Source: an uncultured Bacteroidota bacterium (GTDB taxonomy: Bacteria > Bacteroidota > Bacteroidia > Flavobacteriales > Flavobacteriaceae). Taken from it: a DNA stretch of 64,000 bases. The DNA is taken from positions 620,001 through 684,000 of the forward strand of contig CACMHY010000001.1 of NCBI GenBank assembly GCA_902613595.1, in the 5' to 3' direction. The notes under the pieces are model-generated. The model saw only the letters and a program-made list of their open reading frames with translations. It was not told the DNA's origin and searched no databases. The position numbers and the translations under genes are program-made. The stretch's first letter is position 1, and each line of letters starts with the position of its first letter. This document shows positions 18,023 through 25,326 of this stretch, in pieces.

Positions 18023-19039
18023 TTAAATTTTAAAATTGTCCTCCATAGGAATAAAATCGATGTCAAGATACCCTCCACTGGCATTATCATCTGAAACGAT
18101 CTGAGGTTTTCCTTTAATAATTTCAATCGAATTGCGGTGAATGTGACCAGCAAATATTCCAAGAAGGTTCGATGATTGAAAGACCTCTCTGTAAAATTTG
18201 AAAGTTGTTTTTGTATGGCCATTTTCAGGCCATTTAGGGCGTCTTTCTAATTTAAAATTTCGATCAGTTTTTGCACCCCAAAATGGATTTCCACAACCAA
18301 ATGAAATGCTTTTCCCAGGAACATACATTGGAATGTGGATCAATAAAACAAGAGGTAACCCTGTTGCAACCTGTTCTTTGAAAAAATTTAATTGGTCATT
18401 ATTAATTTCATAAGTTGAATTATCAATTGCCAAAAACCTTATTCCCTTAATGTCATATGCTGCCATTAAAGGATTCTTAAACTGATATAAGGGGAGTAAA
18501 CGTTTTTTTATCCATTTATCACGAAGAGAAACTAGCTCACCGTTCATACCTTCATAGTGCCAATCATGGTTACCAGCTATATAAATGTATGGAATATCAA
18601 TAGCCTTCAGTTTTGATAAAACCCATTCAATTGCTAGTTCTGATGGAAAACTAAAAATATCCCCTAATAGTGTAATAATATCAGCCTTTGATTCCTTAGC
18701 ATATGTTATTGCCTCCTCAAAAGCTTTTTTGGGATTTGTTTTTTTTCCTGTTTTGAAATGAATTGTTTGATTGTAAGCGTTTGCCATGCGGCTACTGTAA
18801 TTTTGATATGGTGCCCCCCTACTGTCATCCATGAATAGATGAGTATCAGCTATATGTATAATTTTAATTTTTTCTTTTATTACTTCACTATAAAAAGAAA
18901 CTTTTTCCTTGTCCATAGTTACATATGTTTCAAAAGGGTTTTGTGCTATTTTTAATTGACTTTGAAAAGAGTAAATAGCTGGAAAACCAATACCTGCGAT
19001 TGTACTTGTTGTTCCTTTTATGAATGTCCTACGTTTCAC
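18023..19039 (-). CDS. Tat-exported calcineurin-like metallophosphoesterase
   Basis: A 338-residue protein with an N-terminal twin-arginine motif (KRRTFIKG), so export in folded form is likely. The metallophosphoesterase motifs are in order: HIADTHLF (Asp, His), LLGDIF (Asp), IAGNHDWHYE (Asn, His), LLIHIPMY (His) and FAGHIHRN (His-x-His). They bind a dinuclear metal centre that hydrolyses phosphate esters. The start is GTG at 19039; an in-frame stop lies just upstream and no ATG is available. A second exported phosphoesterase at 23792-24664 belongs to the same superfamily. Confidence 0.85.
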   Translation of the reverse strand: MKRRTFIKGTTSTIAGIGFPAIYSFQSQLKIAQNPFETYVTMDKEKVSFYSEVIKEKIKIIHIADTHLFMDDSRGAPYQNYSSRMANAYNQTIHFKTGKKTNPKKAFEEAITYAKESKADIITLLGDIFSFPSELAIEWVLSKLKAIDIPYIYIAGNHDWHYEGMNGELVSLRDKWIKKRLLPLYQFKNPLMAAYDIKGIRFLAIDNSTYEINNDQLNFFKEQVATGLPLVLLIHIPMYVPGKSISFGCGNPFWGAKTDRNFKLERRPKWPENGHTKTTFKFYREVFQSSNLLGIFAGHIHRNSIEIIKGKPQIVSDDNASGGYLDIDFIPMEDNFKI

Positions 19040-19132
19040 CTAAATATGAAAAAAAGTATTAGAGATTTTTTGTTTTTATTGATTTTTGATCAATAATTTA
19101 AAGATAGAAAAAAGGTGTAAAGATTAAATGTT

Positions 19133-19525
19133 TTAACCTCTACTGAACATTGCGTATGAATTATGAAAATAAAAAGGTAATCCAAATGGTTTAACAAAAT
19201 CTTTTAACTCATCTGAAGCATTCCCAAAAACATCAATTTTGATAAATGTAAAATGTTCTGTAAACCTTGCGAATTGCTTTTCGAGAATCTCTCCTTCAGA
19301 TATATTTTTTGCGTGTTGGATTGCTGCAACATCATTTAAATATCTCTCTATCAAAATTATTTTATCACCTGACTCATAAAATCCCCATCCCAAAGTATTA
19401 GGCTCATTTTTATCAATAGTATCTGTATAGAATTTAGAAAATTCTGAAACCATATCACTTGTTATACCATCGTTTAAATTCATTTCGACAACAAAAATTA
19501 TTTCGCTTTTATTATATTCTTTCAT
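19133..19525 (-). CDS. ABM-like (dimeric alpha/beta-barrel) small protein
   Basis: A 130-residue protein without a signal peptide. It opens with a beta strand (EIIFVVEMNL), a helix (SEFSKFYTDTI), then the conserved stretch NTLGWGFYESGDKIILIERY and a helix with HAKNIS. This is the strand-helix-strand-strand order of antibiotic-biosynthesis-monooxygenase-like barrels. The lipoprotein at 22054-22530 shares the LGW and DKIILIERY segments and is a paralogue. Its start overlaps the stop of the upstream DUF1579-like gene (ATGA), indicating translational coupling. The reaction is unknown. Confidence 0.7.
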   Translation of the reverse strand: MKEYNKSEIIFVVEMNLNDGITSDMVSEFSKFYTDTIDKNEPNTLGWGFYESGDKIILIERYLNDVAAIQHAKNISEGEILEKQFARFTEHFTFIKIDVFGNASDELKDFVKPFGLPFYFHNSYAMFSRG

Positions 19526-20016
19526 TTCACACGATTCATTTTTGCTTCAGCTTCAAAAGAATAAGGACCAATTGAAGTGTATTTGTAAGTGAATTCATCT
19601 TTTTCATTGGGCATTATAACAAATTCCCATGACCCAACAAAAGACTCTTTGTTAACATCCAATCCGCTTCTTTTCTGGTTAGTAACAAATTTTATTCTTC
19701 CATTTTTGTTTGACTTTAATTCTGCAACTGGTCTATTTCTTGCTCCACAATAATGAGTTGATAAAATTTTATCGTTATGTAGATTTATTATGGTCATCAT
19801 TTCTGTTCCTCCCTCGTTGCTTTCCTCCACAAGTGCGCTACCATTTGATCGGATACTATAATGTAAATTAATTGGCTTAGATTCTCCATTTGAAAGATTT
19901 AAAGTTCCTACCCATTTACCCTCTAGTTGCTTTAAATCTTGAAAGGTTTTTGTATCATTTTGTCCTGAAACAAAAGCAAATGTTAAGAAAGCGAGTAATA
20001 TTAAAGATTTTTTCAT
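19522..20016 (-). CDS. Secreted lipocalin-like protein (DUF1579-type)
   Basis: A 164-residue protein with signal peptide MKKSLILLAFLTFAFVSGQ. The mature part begins LKQLEGKWVGTLNL, the opening strand typical of the DUF1579 and related lipocalin-like barrels, and continues as alternating beta strands (SNGSALVEESNEGG, EMMTIINLHNDKILSTHY). Such proteins may bind small hydrophobic ligands; nothing more specific is visible. The ATG at 20016 starts the signal peptide and TTG at 20022 is less likely. It is transcribed from the motif at 20044-20060 and coupled by a 4-base overlap to the ABM-like gene. Confidence 0.68.
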   Translation of the reverse strand: MKKSLILLAFLTFAFVSGQNDTKTFQDLKQLEGKWVGTLNLSNGESKPINLHYSIRSNGSALVEESNEGGTEMMTIINLHNDKILSTHYCGARNRPVAELKSNKNGRIKFVTNQKRSGLDVNKESFVGSWEFVIMPNEKDEFTYKYTSIGPYSFEAEAKMNRVK

Positions 20017-20043
20017 ATTCAATCATTTAGAATTTATAATTAT

Positions 20044-20060
20044 CAATATACAAATTAGTA
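20044..20060 (-). promoter_or_regulatory. Shared extended promoter motif, copy 4
   Basis: Reads TACTAATTTGTATATTG on the minus strand, about 28 bases before the start of the DUF1579-like gene. Confidence 0.55.
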
Positions 20061-20169
20061 CTTAAAATCACCCAGGTGAATAAATCGATGAACAATTCAA
20101 TTAATTTTAGAAATTTCCATTTCTGCTTTTTGTAAGAACATTTGGAATTTTCTCAAGAAAATTGGTTAC

Positions 20170-20199
20170 CAATAGCAGGAATAATCAACTATGCTATTG
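20170..20199 (-). terminator. Weak hairpin after the acyltransferase gene
   Basis: CAATAGC (20170-20176) pairs with GCTATTG (20193-20199) directly after the stop codon. There is no proper T run, so termination is uncertain. Confidence 0.3.
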
Positions 20200-20200
20200 T

Positions 20201-21298
20201 TTAAACTTTGATAAAAGTCTTGTTTTTGTACATATACCAAAGTAATAGATAAAGTAAAGCAAACCCTCCAACTACGGTGATCAAATCATAAAATTTTGTG
20301 GTGTAAGGTGCTAAACCATACAATAAAAAACCTGCAATTTTGGGAAAAGGTAAAACGTGAGAAATTACATAAGCTGTGATTGCGTTCATCCCTATAACTT
20401 TTAAGAAAAATGCCCATTTATATTTCTTTTTTATATCAATGAGCCAATAAAAAAAAGCCATAAGGAAATAGCAAATTCCAGAAGAAAACAATACAAAAGT
20501 AGAAGACCATATTTTTTTAACTATAGGATGAAAAGTGTTTCCTAAAAGACCCATTGACAGGGCTACAGCACCAAAGGAGAAAAGCATTCTGATTACTTTG
20601 AACTTATCTTTTTGGTTTTTTATGACTTCACCTGCAAAAAGTCCAGACAAAGTGGTTGCGGTAAAAGTTATACTGGATAAAAACCAAGTGTATTGCGTCC
20701 CATCACCAAAAGAACCGAAAATTAAATTATCTATGTAAAGAGCAAAGTTCGTATTGGGATTTAGGGTACTCCTACCAATCCCAGGAATAATTGGTAAGGT
20801 TAATAAAAGGGAATATGCTAACAAACAAACCGCAAAAAGAAAATACCTTTGGGTAGTTTTGAGATAGACATATGCTATTGTGGTAAAAATATATCCAACT
20901 GCGATGGCCTGAAGTGTATTGCTAAATATTTTAAACTTTGAAAGGTCAAAATCCAAAAGATTACCTTGAACAATCCATCCTAGCAAAAAAAGGATAAAAA
21001 ATCTCTTGATTAGTTTTATGAAAAGAGATTTCTTATTGTTATTGATTTCTAAATATTTTGACATTGAAAACGGAATTACCAACCCAACAATAAAAAGAAA
21101 CAAGGGCATAATAATATCGTAAAATCTAAATCCAAACCATTCGGGGTGTGTAAACTGACGTGATAGAAATGCAGTGATATCTAGGTCTATACCCTGATTT
21201 AACTTCGAAAAAAATTGATCTGCCACAACTATCATCAACATATCAAAACCCCGAAGTATGTCTATTGAACGAACACGGTTTTGGGATATTGATTGCAT
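20201..21298 (-). CDS. DUF5009 / NagX-like heparan-alpha-glucosaminide N-acetyltransferase family membrane protein
   Basis: A 365-residue polytopic membrane protein with about ten hydrophobic segments. The N-terminal RSIDILRGFDMLMIV and the FYDIIMPLFLFIVGLVIPFS loop are characteristic of the YeiB/HGSNAT/DUF5009 acyltransferases, which transfer acetyl groups from the cytosol to glucosamine or related sugars across the membrane. The length is normal for the bacterial members (often called NagX). Chitin or amino-sugar use would be the usual context, but no amino-sugar genes are adjacent. Confidence 0.82.
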   Translation of the reverse strand: MQSISQNRVRSIDILRGFDMLMIVVADQFFSKLNQGIDLDITAFLSRQFTHPEWFGFRFYDIIMPLFLFIVGLVIPFSMSKYLEINNNKKSLFIKLIKRFFILFLLGWIVQGNLLDFDLSKFKIFSNTLQAIAVGYIFTTIAYVYLKTTQRYFLFAVCLLAYSLLLTLPIIPGIGRSTLNPNTNFALYIDNLIFGSFGDGTQYTWFLSSITFTATTLSGLFAGEVIKNQKDKFKVIRMLFSFGAVALSMGLLGNTFHPIVKKIWSSTFVLFSSGICYFLMAFFYWLIDIKKKYKWAFFLKVIGMNAITAYVISHVLPFPKIAGFLLYGLAPYTTKFYDLITVVGGFALLYLLLWYMYKNKTFIKV

Positions 21299-21412
21299 CG
21301 GCTTTTAATTTTCAGTTTGATGAAATTAATGAAAATTAGAATAGATAAGCTTTGATGATTAAAATATCTAAACTGTCTATTTACTACTAAACATAATGAA
21401 AAGGATATGCCG

Positions 21413-21446
21413 ATGATATAAAAAACCCTCCGGTTCAGAGGGTTTG
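21413..21446 (-). terminator. Rho-independent terminator
   Basis: On the minus strand ACCCTC pairs with GAGGGT and is followed by TTTTTTA, just after the stop of the NTF2-like lipoprotein gene. Confidence 0.82.
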
Positions 21447-21464
21447 AATAAATTTTAATTCTAT

Positions 21465-21980
21465 TTATTCTATTTGGGCTCTATATAAAGTAGGGTCGAA
21501 AGCATTATAAAGAGCTTCAACTTTATCTCCATTCCATTTCATCCAAGCGTAACCCCTAATTGAAATTTCTTCACCTGTTTTCTTGCTAGTAGCTTTCCAG
21601 GTATACCAATAATGTGTAAAGATATTTCCTGCAATTTTACCCTCTTTATAATGCATAGTAAAAGCATCTCTATCCTCGTGGCGAATATTATTAAAGTAAT
21701 TATGGCCACTTGATAACCCTGCAACCATTTCTGAAAATGTTAGGTCTGCATCATTTACCATTATTTTTGCTTCTTCAGTAAATAAATCAGACACACTATT
21801 TAAATCATTATTTACATAAGCATCTGTAAATTTCATCATCGCTTCAGACCTAAAATCATTACCCTTAATAATTCCAACTTGATTCTCTTCTTTTGTTGGT
21901 TTTGTATTTTGAGGATTATTACAGCTAATTAAAAAAAACGAATATATTGCTGTCGATAAAAATATATTTTTAAATATCAT
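21465..21980 (-). CDS. NTF2-like (SnoaL/DUF4440-type) lipoprotein
   Basis: A 171-residue lipoprotein with lipobox FFLISC at about residues 15-20. The mature part has the NTF2-like cone layout: a long helix (EAMMKFTDAYVNNDLNSVSDLFTEEAKIMVND), then beta strands (IFTHYWYTWKATSK, EISIRGYAWMKWNGDKVEALYNAFDPT). Members are enzymes or binding proteins with varied ligands, so the function stays open. It carries the shared promoter motif at 22007-22023 and its own terminator, and lies between other small exported proteins. Confidence 0.75.
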   Translation of the reverse strand: MIFKNIFLSTAIYSFFLISCNNPQNTKPTKEENQVGIIKGNDFRSEAMMKFTDAYVNNDLNSVSDLFTEEAKIMVNDADLTFSEMVAGLSSGHNYFNNIRHEDRDAFTMHYKEGKIAGNIFTHYWYTWKATSKKTGEEISIRGYAWMKWNGDKVEALYNAFDPTLYRAQIE

Positions 21981-22006
21981 TTTGATTGATTTATGATTAA
22001 TAATTT

Positions 22007-22023
22007 AAATATACAAATTAGTC
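22007..22023 (-). promoter_or_regulatory. Shared extended promoter motif, copy 5
   Basis: Reads GACTAATTTGTATATTT on the minus strand, with a leader containing AATCATAAATCAATC before the ATG. A weaker form (CATCTTAGTATATTT) lies before the next gene, near 22557. Confidence 0.55.
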
Positions 22024-22053
22024 TCTGAACTTAGTGAATAGAATATGCCGATC

Positions 22054-22530
22054 CTATTTTACGTTTTTACTATAACCACTAATTAAAGGATGATATACAA
22101 ACGGAGCTGTAAAACCAACTTTATCTGCAGTCATCTTATTAAAATCGATTAGCTTTTGAGTAAATCCTCCTATTACGGTAACTTTTTTAAGAGAGTGATA
22201 ATTAAATGATTCTTGCAACAATTTGTATCGATTCCCCCCAGGCGAAATATTCTTTGCAGTAATAATATTAGCATCCTCATCTTTATACCTTTCAATAAGA
22301 ATAATTTTATCACCAGCATCGTGATATGTCCATCCAAGTGTATTGGATTCTGTACTTTTTACGTAATCACTATATCTTTTTGTAAACTTTTTTAATTCCT
22401 CTGCAGATTTATCTTCATTTTTAATTAATTCAACGATTACAATTACTTCATTAGGAATCTCCTTTAAATTATTACAATTACAACTAGTGATTATTATTCC
22501 AAATATTAAACTAACTATTGTTTTATTCAT
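22054..22530 (-). CDS. ABM-like lipoprotein, paralogue of 19133-19525
   Basis: A 158-residue protein with a short signal peptide and lipobox ending TSC (residues about 15-17), so it should be lipid-anchored in the periplasm. The mature part follows the cytosolic-looking paralogue: VIVIVELIKN, the helix KKFTKRYSDYV, the core NTLGWTYHDAGDKIILIERY and TAKNIS. The fold is inferred to be a dimeric alpha/beta barrel. I chose the ATG at 22530 because it begins the signal peptide; the open frame extends to 22617 without a good N-terminus. No ligand residues can be named. Confidence 0.7.
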   Translation of the reverse strand: MNKTIVSLIFGIIITSCNCNNLKEIPNEVIVIVELIKNEDKSAEELKKFTKRYSDYVKSTESNTLGWTYHDAGDKIILIERYKDEDANIITAKNISPGGNRYKLLQESFNYHSLKKVTVIGGFTQKLIDFNKMTADKVGFTAPFVYHPLISGYSKNVK

Positions 22531-22606
22531 TAGAATTGATTTTTGGTTATTCAATAAATATACTAAGATGAATGGAAAGGATGGTCTAATTTTCTTGGAG
22601 AAGAAG

Positions 22607-22628
22607 ATTAGTGCCAAATTAGTGCCAA
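22607..22628. repeat. Perfect 11-bp tandem repeat
   Basis: ATTAGTGCCAA occurs twice head to tail, about 100 bases beyond the 3' end of tRNA-Asn. No integrase is nearby. It could be a protein-binding site or a relic of recombination. Confidence 0.5.
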
Positions 22629-22659
22629 GAAATTGACTAACTTAAAGCTAAACTTAATT

Positions 22660-22692
22660 GTAAGAAAAACCCTCATTTTCCGTGAGGGCTTA
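22660..22692 (-). terminator. Rho-independent terminator after tRNA-Asn
   Basis: On the minus strand CCCTCA pairs with TGAGGG, followed by TTTTTCTT. It lies 33 bases beyond the tRNA 3' end. Confidence 0.8.
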
Positions 22693-22724
22693 TTTTTGCA
22701 AGTGTATTGTAGCAGCTTAGCTTG

Positions 22725-22798
22725 CTCCCCCTCTTGGACTCGAACCAAGGACCCTCTGATTAACAGTCAGATGCTCTAACCAACTGAGCTAAGGAGGA
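22725..22798 (-). tRNA. tRNA-Asn (anticodon GUU)
   Basis: A 74-base cloverleaf on the minus strand. The acceptor stem TCCTCCT pairs with AGGGGGA (one U-G), discriminator G. The anticodon stem TCTGA/TCAGA closes the loop CTGTTAA with anticodon GUU. The D arm is GCTCAGTTGGTTAGAGC and the T arm is CTTGG-TTCGAGT-CCAAG. CCA is not encoded. Confidence 0.97.
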
Positions 22799-23104
22799 AT
22801 GTCTCTATTTATAGGGCTTAACAGAGGTTTTTAAAATCTGACTACTTTTTTCGGTAGTCATTTGCATATAAATTTGCATAAATCTTAAAAGTATGCTACT
22901 CTATAAACCTTTAAAATAGGCAAGCAAATATAAATAAAAAGAGATAATCAATAACCCCCTCTTATACCCTTTTATATGTACTAGGATTTTTCTCTAATTA
23001 AGAATATATAATCTGACTAATAATAGGTCGTTTGGAAGTTTTTTAGTGTACCAACATTTTAATATTATCCAGATGGTGGTATGAATTGATTTTTCTAAAA
23101 TTTA
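22799..23104. other. Intergenic region with one hairpin and a short direct repeat
   Basis: No gene is seen. TGACTAC (22839-22845) pairs with GTAGTCA (22854-22860) over an eight-base loop. It is followed by two copies of ATTTGCATA (22860-22868 and 22872-22880), 12 bases apart. The rest is AT-rich without recognisable elements. Confidence 0.4.
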
Positions 23105-23371
23105 CTAGCATTTACAATCAGTGTCTTTATCTCTGCAATATTGATACACATCAACACCTTTAGTTTTTATAAATAGTACATTAAATTCATTTTCTGATAA
23201 GCCAGAAAGTTTCCATATTTGAGATAAATCCGTTTTAATGGAACTTTTATCTGGATGATTTATTAATCTATCTGCAAGAGAAATGGCATATTTCAGTTTT
23301 GCTTTACGTGTGTTTGATTTTAATGAATAATAGTCTTTAAATTTCAAGGAATTGCGTTTATATATTTTCAT
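23105..23371 (-). CDS. Small hypothetical protein
   Basis: An 88-residue basic protein without a signal peptide. The middle is helical (NTRKAKLKYAISLADRLINH) and the C-terminus is Cys-containing (VYQYCRDKDTDCKC), with three cysteines in the last twelve residues. Nothing identifies a family. It lies alone between tRNA-Asn and a phosphoesterase gene, a typical place for strain-specific genes. The frame is complete with an ATG start. Confidence 0.45.
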   Translation of the reverse strand: MKIYKRNSLKFKDYYSLKSNTRKAKLKYAISLADRLINHPDKSSIKTDLSQIWKLSGLSENEFNVLFIKTKGVDVYQYCRDKDTDCKC

Positions 23372-23510
23372 TATGAATGTATTAAAAATTTTTAAACATT
23401 TAATAACATTAATTTATTTTTTAGGGAACATTAGAATAGAAAGTCATATTTAATTTTATCCTATTAAAAGGCTATAACCATAAGTCTATTTATTAGAATA
23501 ATAGTGTGAG

Positions 23511-23633
23511 ATGAAAACCCATTTTAAGCAATTAATTAAGTCTTTAGAGTTTTGGGTAATCACACTTTTATTTTTTCTTCCTCTTTGCATTATCATTATA
23601 CATTCCTACTTTGGTTCATCAACTAAGAAGTAA
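23511..23633 (+). CDS. Small single-span membrane protein (40 aa)
   Basis: ATG-initiated ORF of 40 residues with a basic amphipathic N-terminus (MKTHFKQLIKSLEF), one hydrophobic helix (WVITLLFFLPLCIIIIHSY) and a short tail GSSTKK. The layout is convincing for a small membrane protein, but no homologue is recognised. The rest of the stretch 23372-23791 shows no clear gene apart from a doubtful 26-codon frame at 23667-23747. Confidence 0.42.
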   Translation: MKTHFKQLIKSLEFWVITLLFFLPLCIIIIHSYFGSSTKK

Positions 23634-23791
23634 TTGACTCTGCCAGAATAATGCTTCTTCTGTCAAATGGAGTTCGGCGCTGCGGGCGTTATGATTCCTA
23701 ATGCCAAAAGATTAATTGAATTTAAAAATAGTTTCTTAACTTACTGATATCGACAGAAAAAGGTCTAATTAAGTGGCTTTGTATTGAAAAT

Positions 23792-24664
23792 TTATCTGTT
23801 TTCTTTTCTCATATTCTTATCTTCAATTCCATCAAGCTTAAGGTTTGAAAAATAAGGTCCTTTTTCAGTCATGGTAATGAACATAAAATGATCGAATTCC
23901 CCATATTCGTTTCCCCTTAATTTACTACTACCTCCCATCGTCGCGAGAACAAAATAATCGTTTTTATTTCTATTGTACAATTTATATTTATGATGGTGGC
24001 CAGTGAAAACACTGTGTTTTCTTTCTTTAAGAAGATTTTCAACTTTTAACCAATTCTTCCCACTTTCGCTAAGCCAAAGGGGTTGGTGCATAAATATCAT
24101 TGTCCAATCAACATTTGGATTTTTTCTGAGAATTTTTTCTACAAATTTAACTTGTTCCCCTCCTAAGTCAGGATCTTTTAAAGCTGTATGACCGTGCTCA
24201 GAATTCAAGCATATAAAAAGTATGTTCTTATATAAAAAATGGTAGTAATCTGAACCAAATCTTTTAAACCATTCATTCTCCATTACTTCATTTGTGTAAT
24301 CGTGGTTTCCTGCAACATAAAAAAAAGGCATTTCAAGTTTTTTTACAAACGAATTAAATTCCTCCCATTCAGCATTAATTGTATCAAGATCTTTGGTATA
24401 ACCATTAATCAAGTCTCCAACACTAACAACAAAAGCTGGCTGCATAAGATTAATTTTCTTAATACCTTTTTGCCAAACCCCTTTACGTTCGCCTCCAGTT
24501 CTATCAGTAACAACGACAAAATTAAATTTATTTTTATGGTCATTTACACGTTCATAAGTCCATGGCTTATTTTCAGAATTAATTTTTTGTAGTTGTAATT
24601 TATTTTGAGCAACTGTTTTTAATAGAAAACAAAATAAAAACAAAGAGAAAATATTTTTTTTCAT
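23792..24664 (-). CDS. Secreted calcineurin-like metallophosphoesterase
   Basis: A 290-residue protein with signal peptide MKKNIFSLFLFCFLLKTVAQ. The dinuclear-metal motifs appear in order: VVTDRTGG (Asp), SVGDLING (Asp), YVAGNHDYTN (Asn, His), MIFMHQPLW (His) and VFTGHHHKYK (His). The first motif has Asp-Arg-Thr where Asp-x-His is usual, as in a subset of the superfamily. Its preferred phosphoester is unknown. It is monocistronic and leftward, unlike the Tat-exported relative at 18023-19039 in its export route. Confidence 0.83.
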   Translation of the reverse strand: MKKNIFSLFLFCFLLKTVAQNKLQLQKINSENKPWTYERVNDHKNKFNFVVVTDRTGGERKGVWQKGIKKINLMQPAFVVSVGDLINGYTKDLDTINAEWEEFNSFVKKLEMPFFYVAGNHDYTNEVMENEWFKRFGSDYYHFLYKNILFICLNSEHGHTALKDPDLGGEQVKFVEKILRKNPNVDWTMIFMHQPLWLSESGKNWLKVENLLKERKHSVFTGHHHKYKLYNRNKNDYFVLATMGGSSKLRGNEYGEFDHFMFITMTEKGPYFSNLKLDGIEDKNMRKENR

Positions 24665-24756
24665 AGTTTAAATATATAAGGAATTCATAAATAAGTAGGA
24701 AGTCAGATAATAATATATTTACCTTTAAAAACTTGATTAATTAAAGATTATTTAAA

Positions 24757-25326
24757 TTGAAAAACAAAACATTTACACTTTTACTAATTCTTTGTCAATC
24801 TATTTCTATGGCTCAACAATATGAAACACAAAGTTTTGATCTTATTAAGAAAGTAGATGAAGCCGAAATACGTTTCTATCCTCCAGCTGTGAAAATAAGA
24901 TCTTCCAGAAAAAATGGATTTGGAGCCTTGTTTGGTTACATATCAGGAAGAAATTCAAGAGATCAAAAAATTGCTATGACAACCCCAGTATATCTGGGGA
25001 AAAATGAAGACAATGAAATGATGGAATTTGTACTTCCTCGATCAATTAACAAAAGTAACGCGCCCAAACCTCTATCGGAAAAAGTTGAAGTTTATGAATC
25101 TCGATCTGGTTATTATATTGCTCATTCTTTTGGTGGATATGCTTTCGACTGGGCAGTAAATAGAGTTAGGAAAAATTTGGAAGAAATAGCGTTTAGAAAT
25201 AACATTAAATTAGTTGGTGACCCATTTGTATTGGTCTATGATTCCCCCTATAAAATAATTAATCGTAAAAATGAGGTTCTGTTCGAGGTTGATTTTGAAT
25301 CAGCAGGTAAAGAAGATTCTAAGTGA
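24757..25326 (+). CDS. SOUL haem-binding family protein, exported
   Basis: A 189-residue protein whose signal peptide (KNKTFTLLLILCQSISMAQ) requires a TTG start at 24757; no ATG precedes it, and the first in-frame ATG lies inside the signal peptide. The SOUL-family features are the EIRFYPPAVKI strand, KIAMTTPVYL and FVLPRSI, followed by helix FDWAVNRVRKNLEEIAFRNN. Family members bind haem or other hydrophobic ligands; here it would act in the periplasm. The 3' end overlaps the convergent rseP gene by eight bases. Confidence 0.82.
   Translation: MKNKTFTLLLILCQSISMAQQYETQSFDLIKKVDEAEIRFYPPAVKIRSSRKNGFGALFGYISGRNSRDQKIAMTTPVYLGKNEDNEMMEFVLPRSINKSNAPKPLSEKVEVYESRSGYYIAHSFGGYAFDWAVNRVRKNLEEIAFRNNIKLVGDPFVLVYDSPYKIINRKNEVLFEVDFESAGKEDSK

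Noticed and set aside
9486-22798. The block between two tRNA genes as an integrated genomic island
   Set aside because: No integrase, no matching direct repeats of the tRNA ends and no clear composition change could be seen; the genes look like ordinary exported proteins.
23667-23747. A 26-codon ORF (MEFGAAGVMIPNAK...) in GC-richer DNA
   Set aside because: Too short, with no recognisable product or start signal. It might be a relic but cannot be supported.
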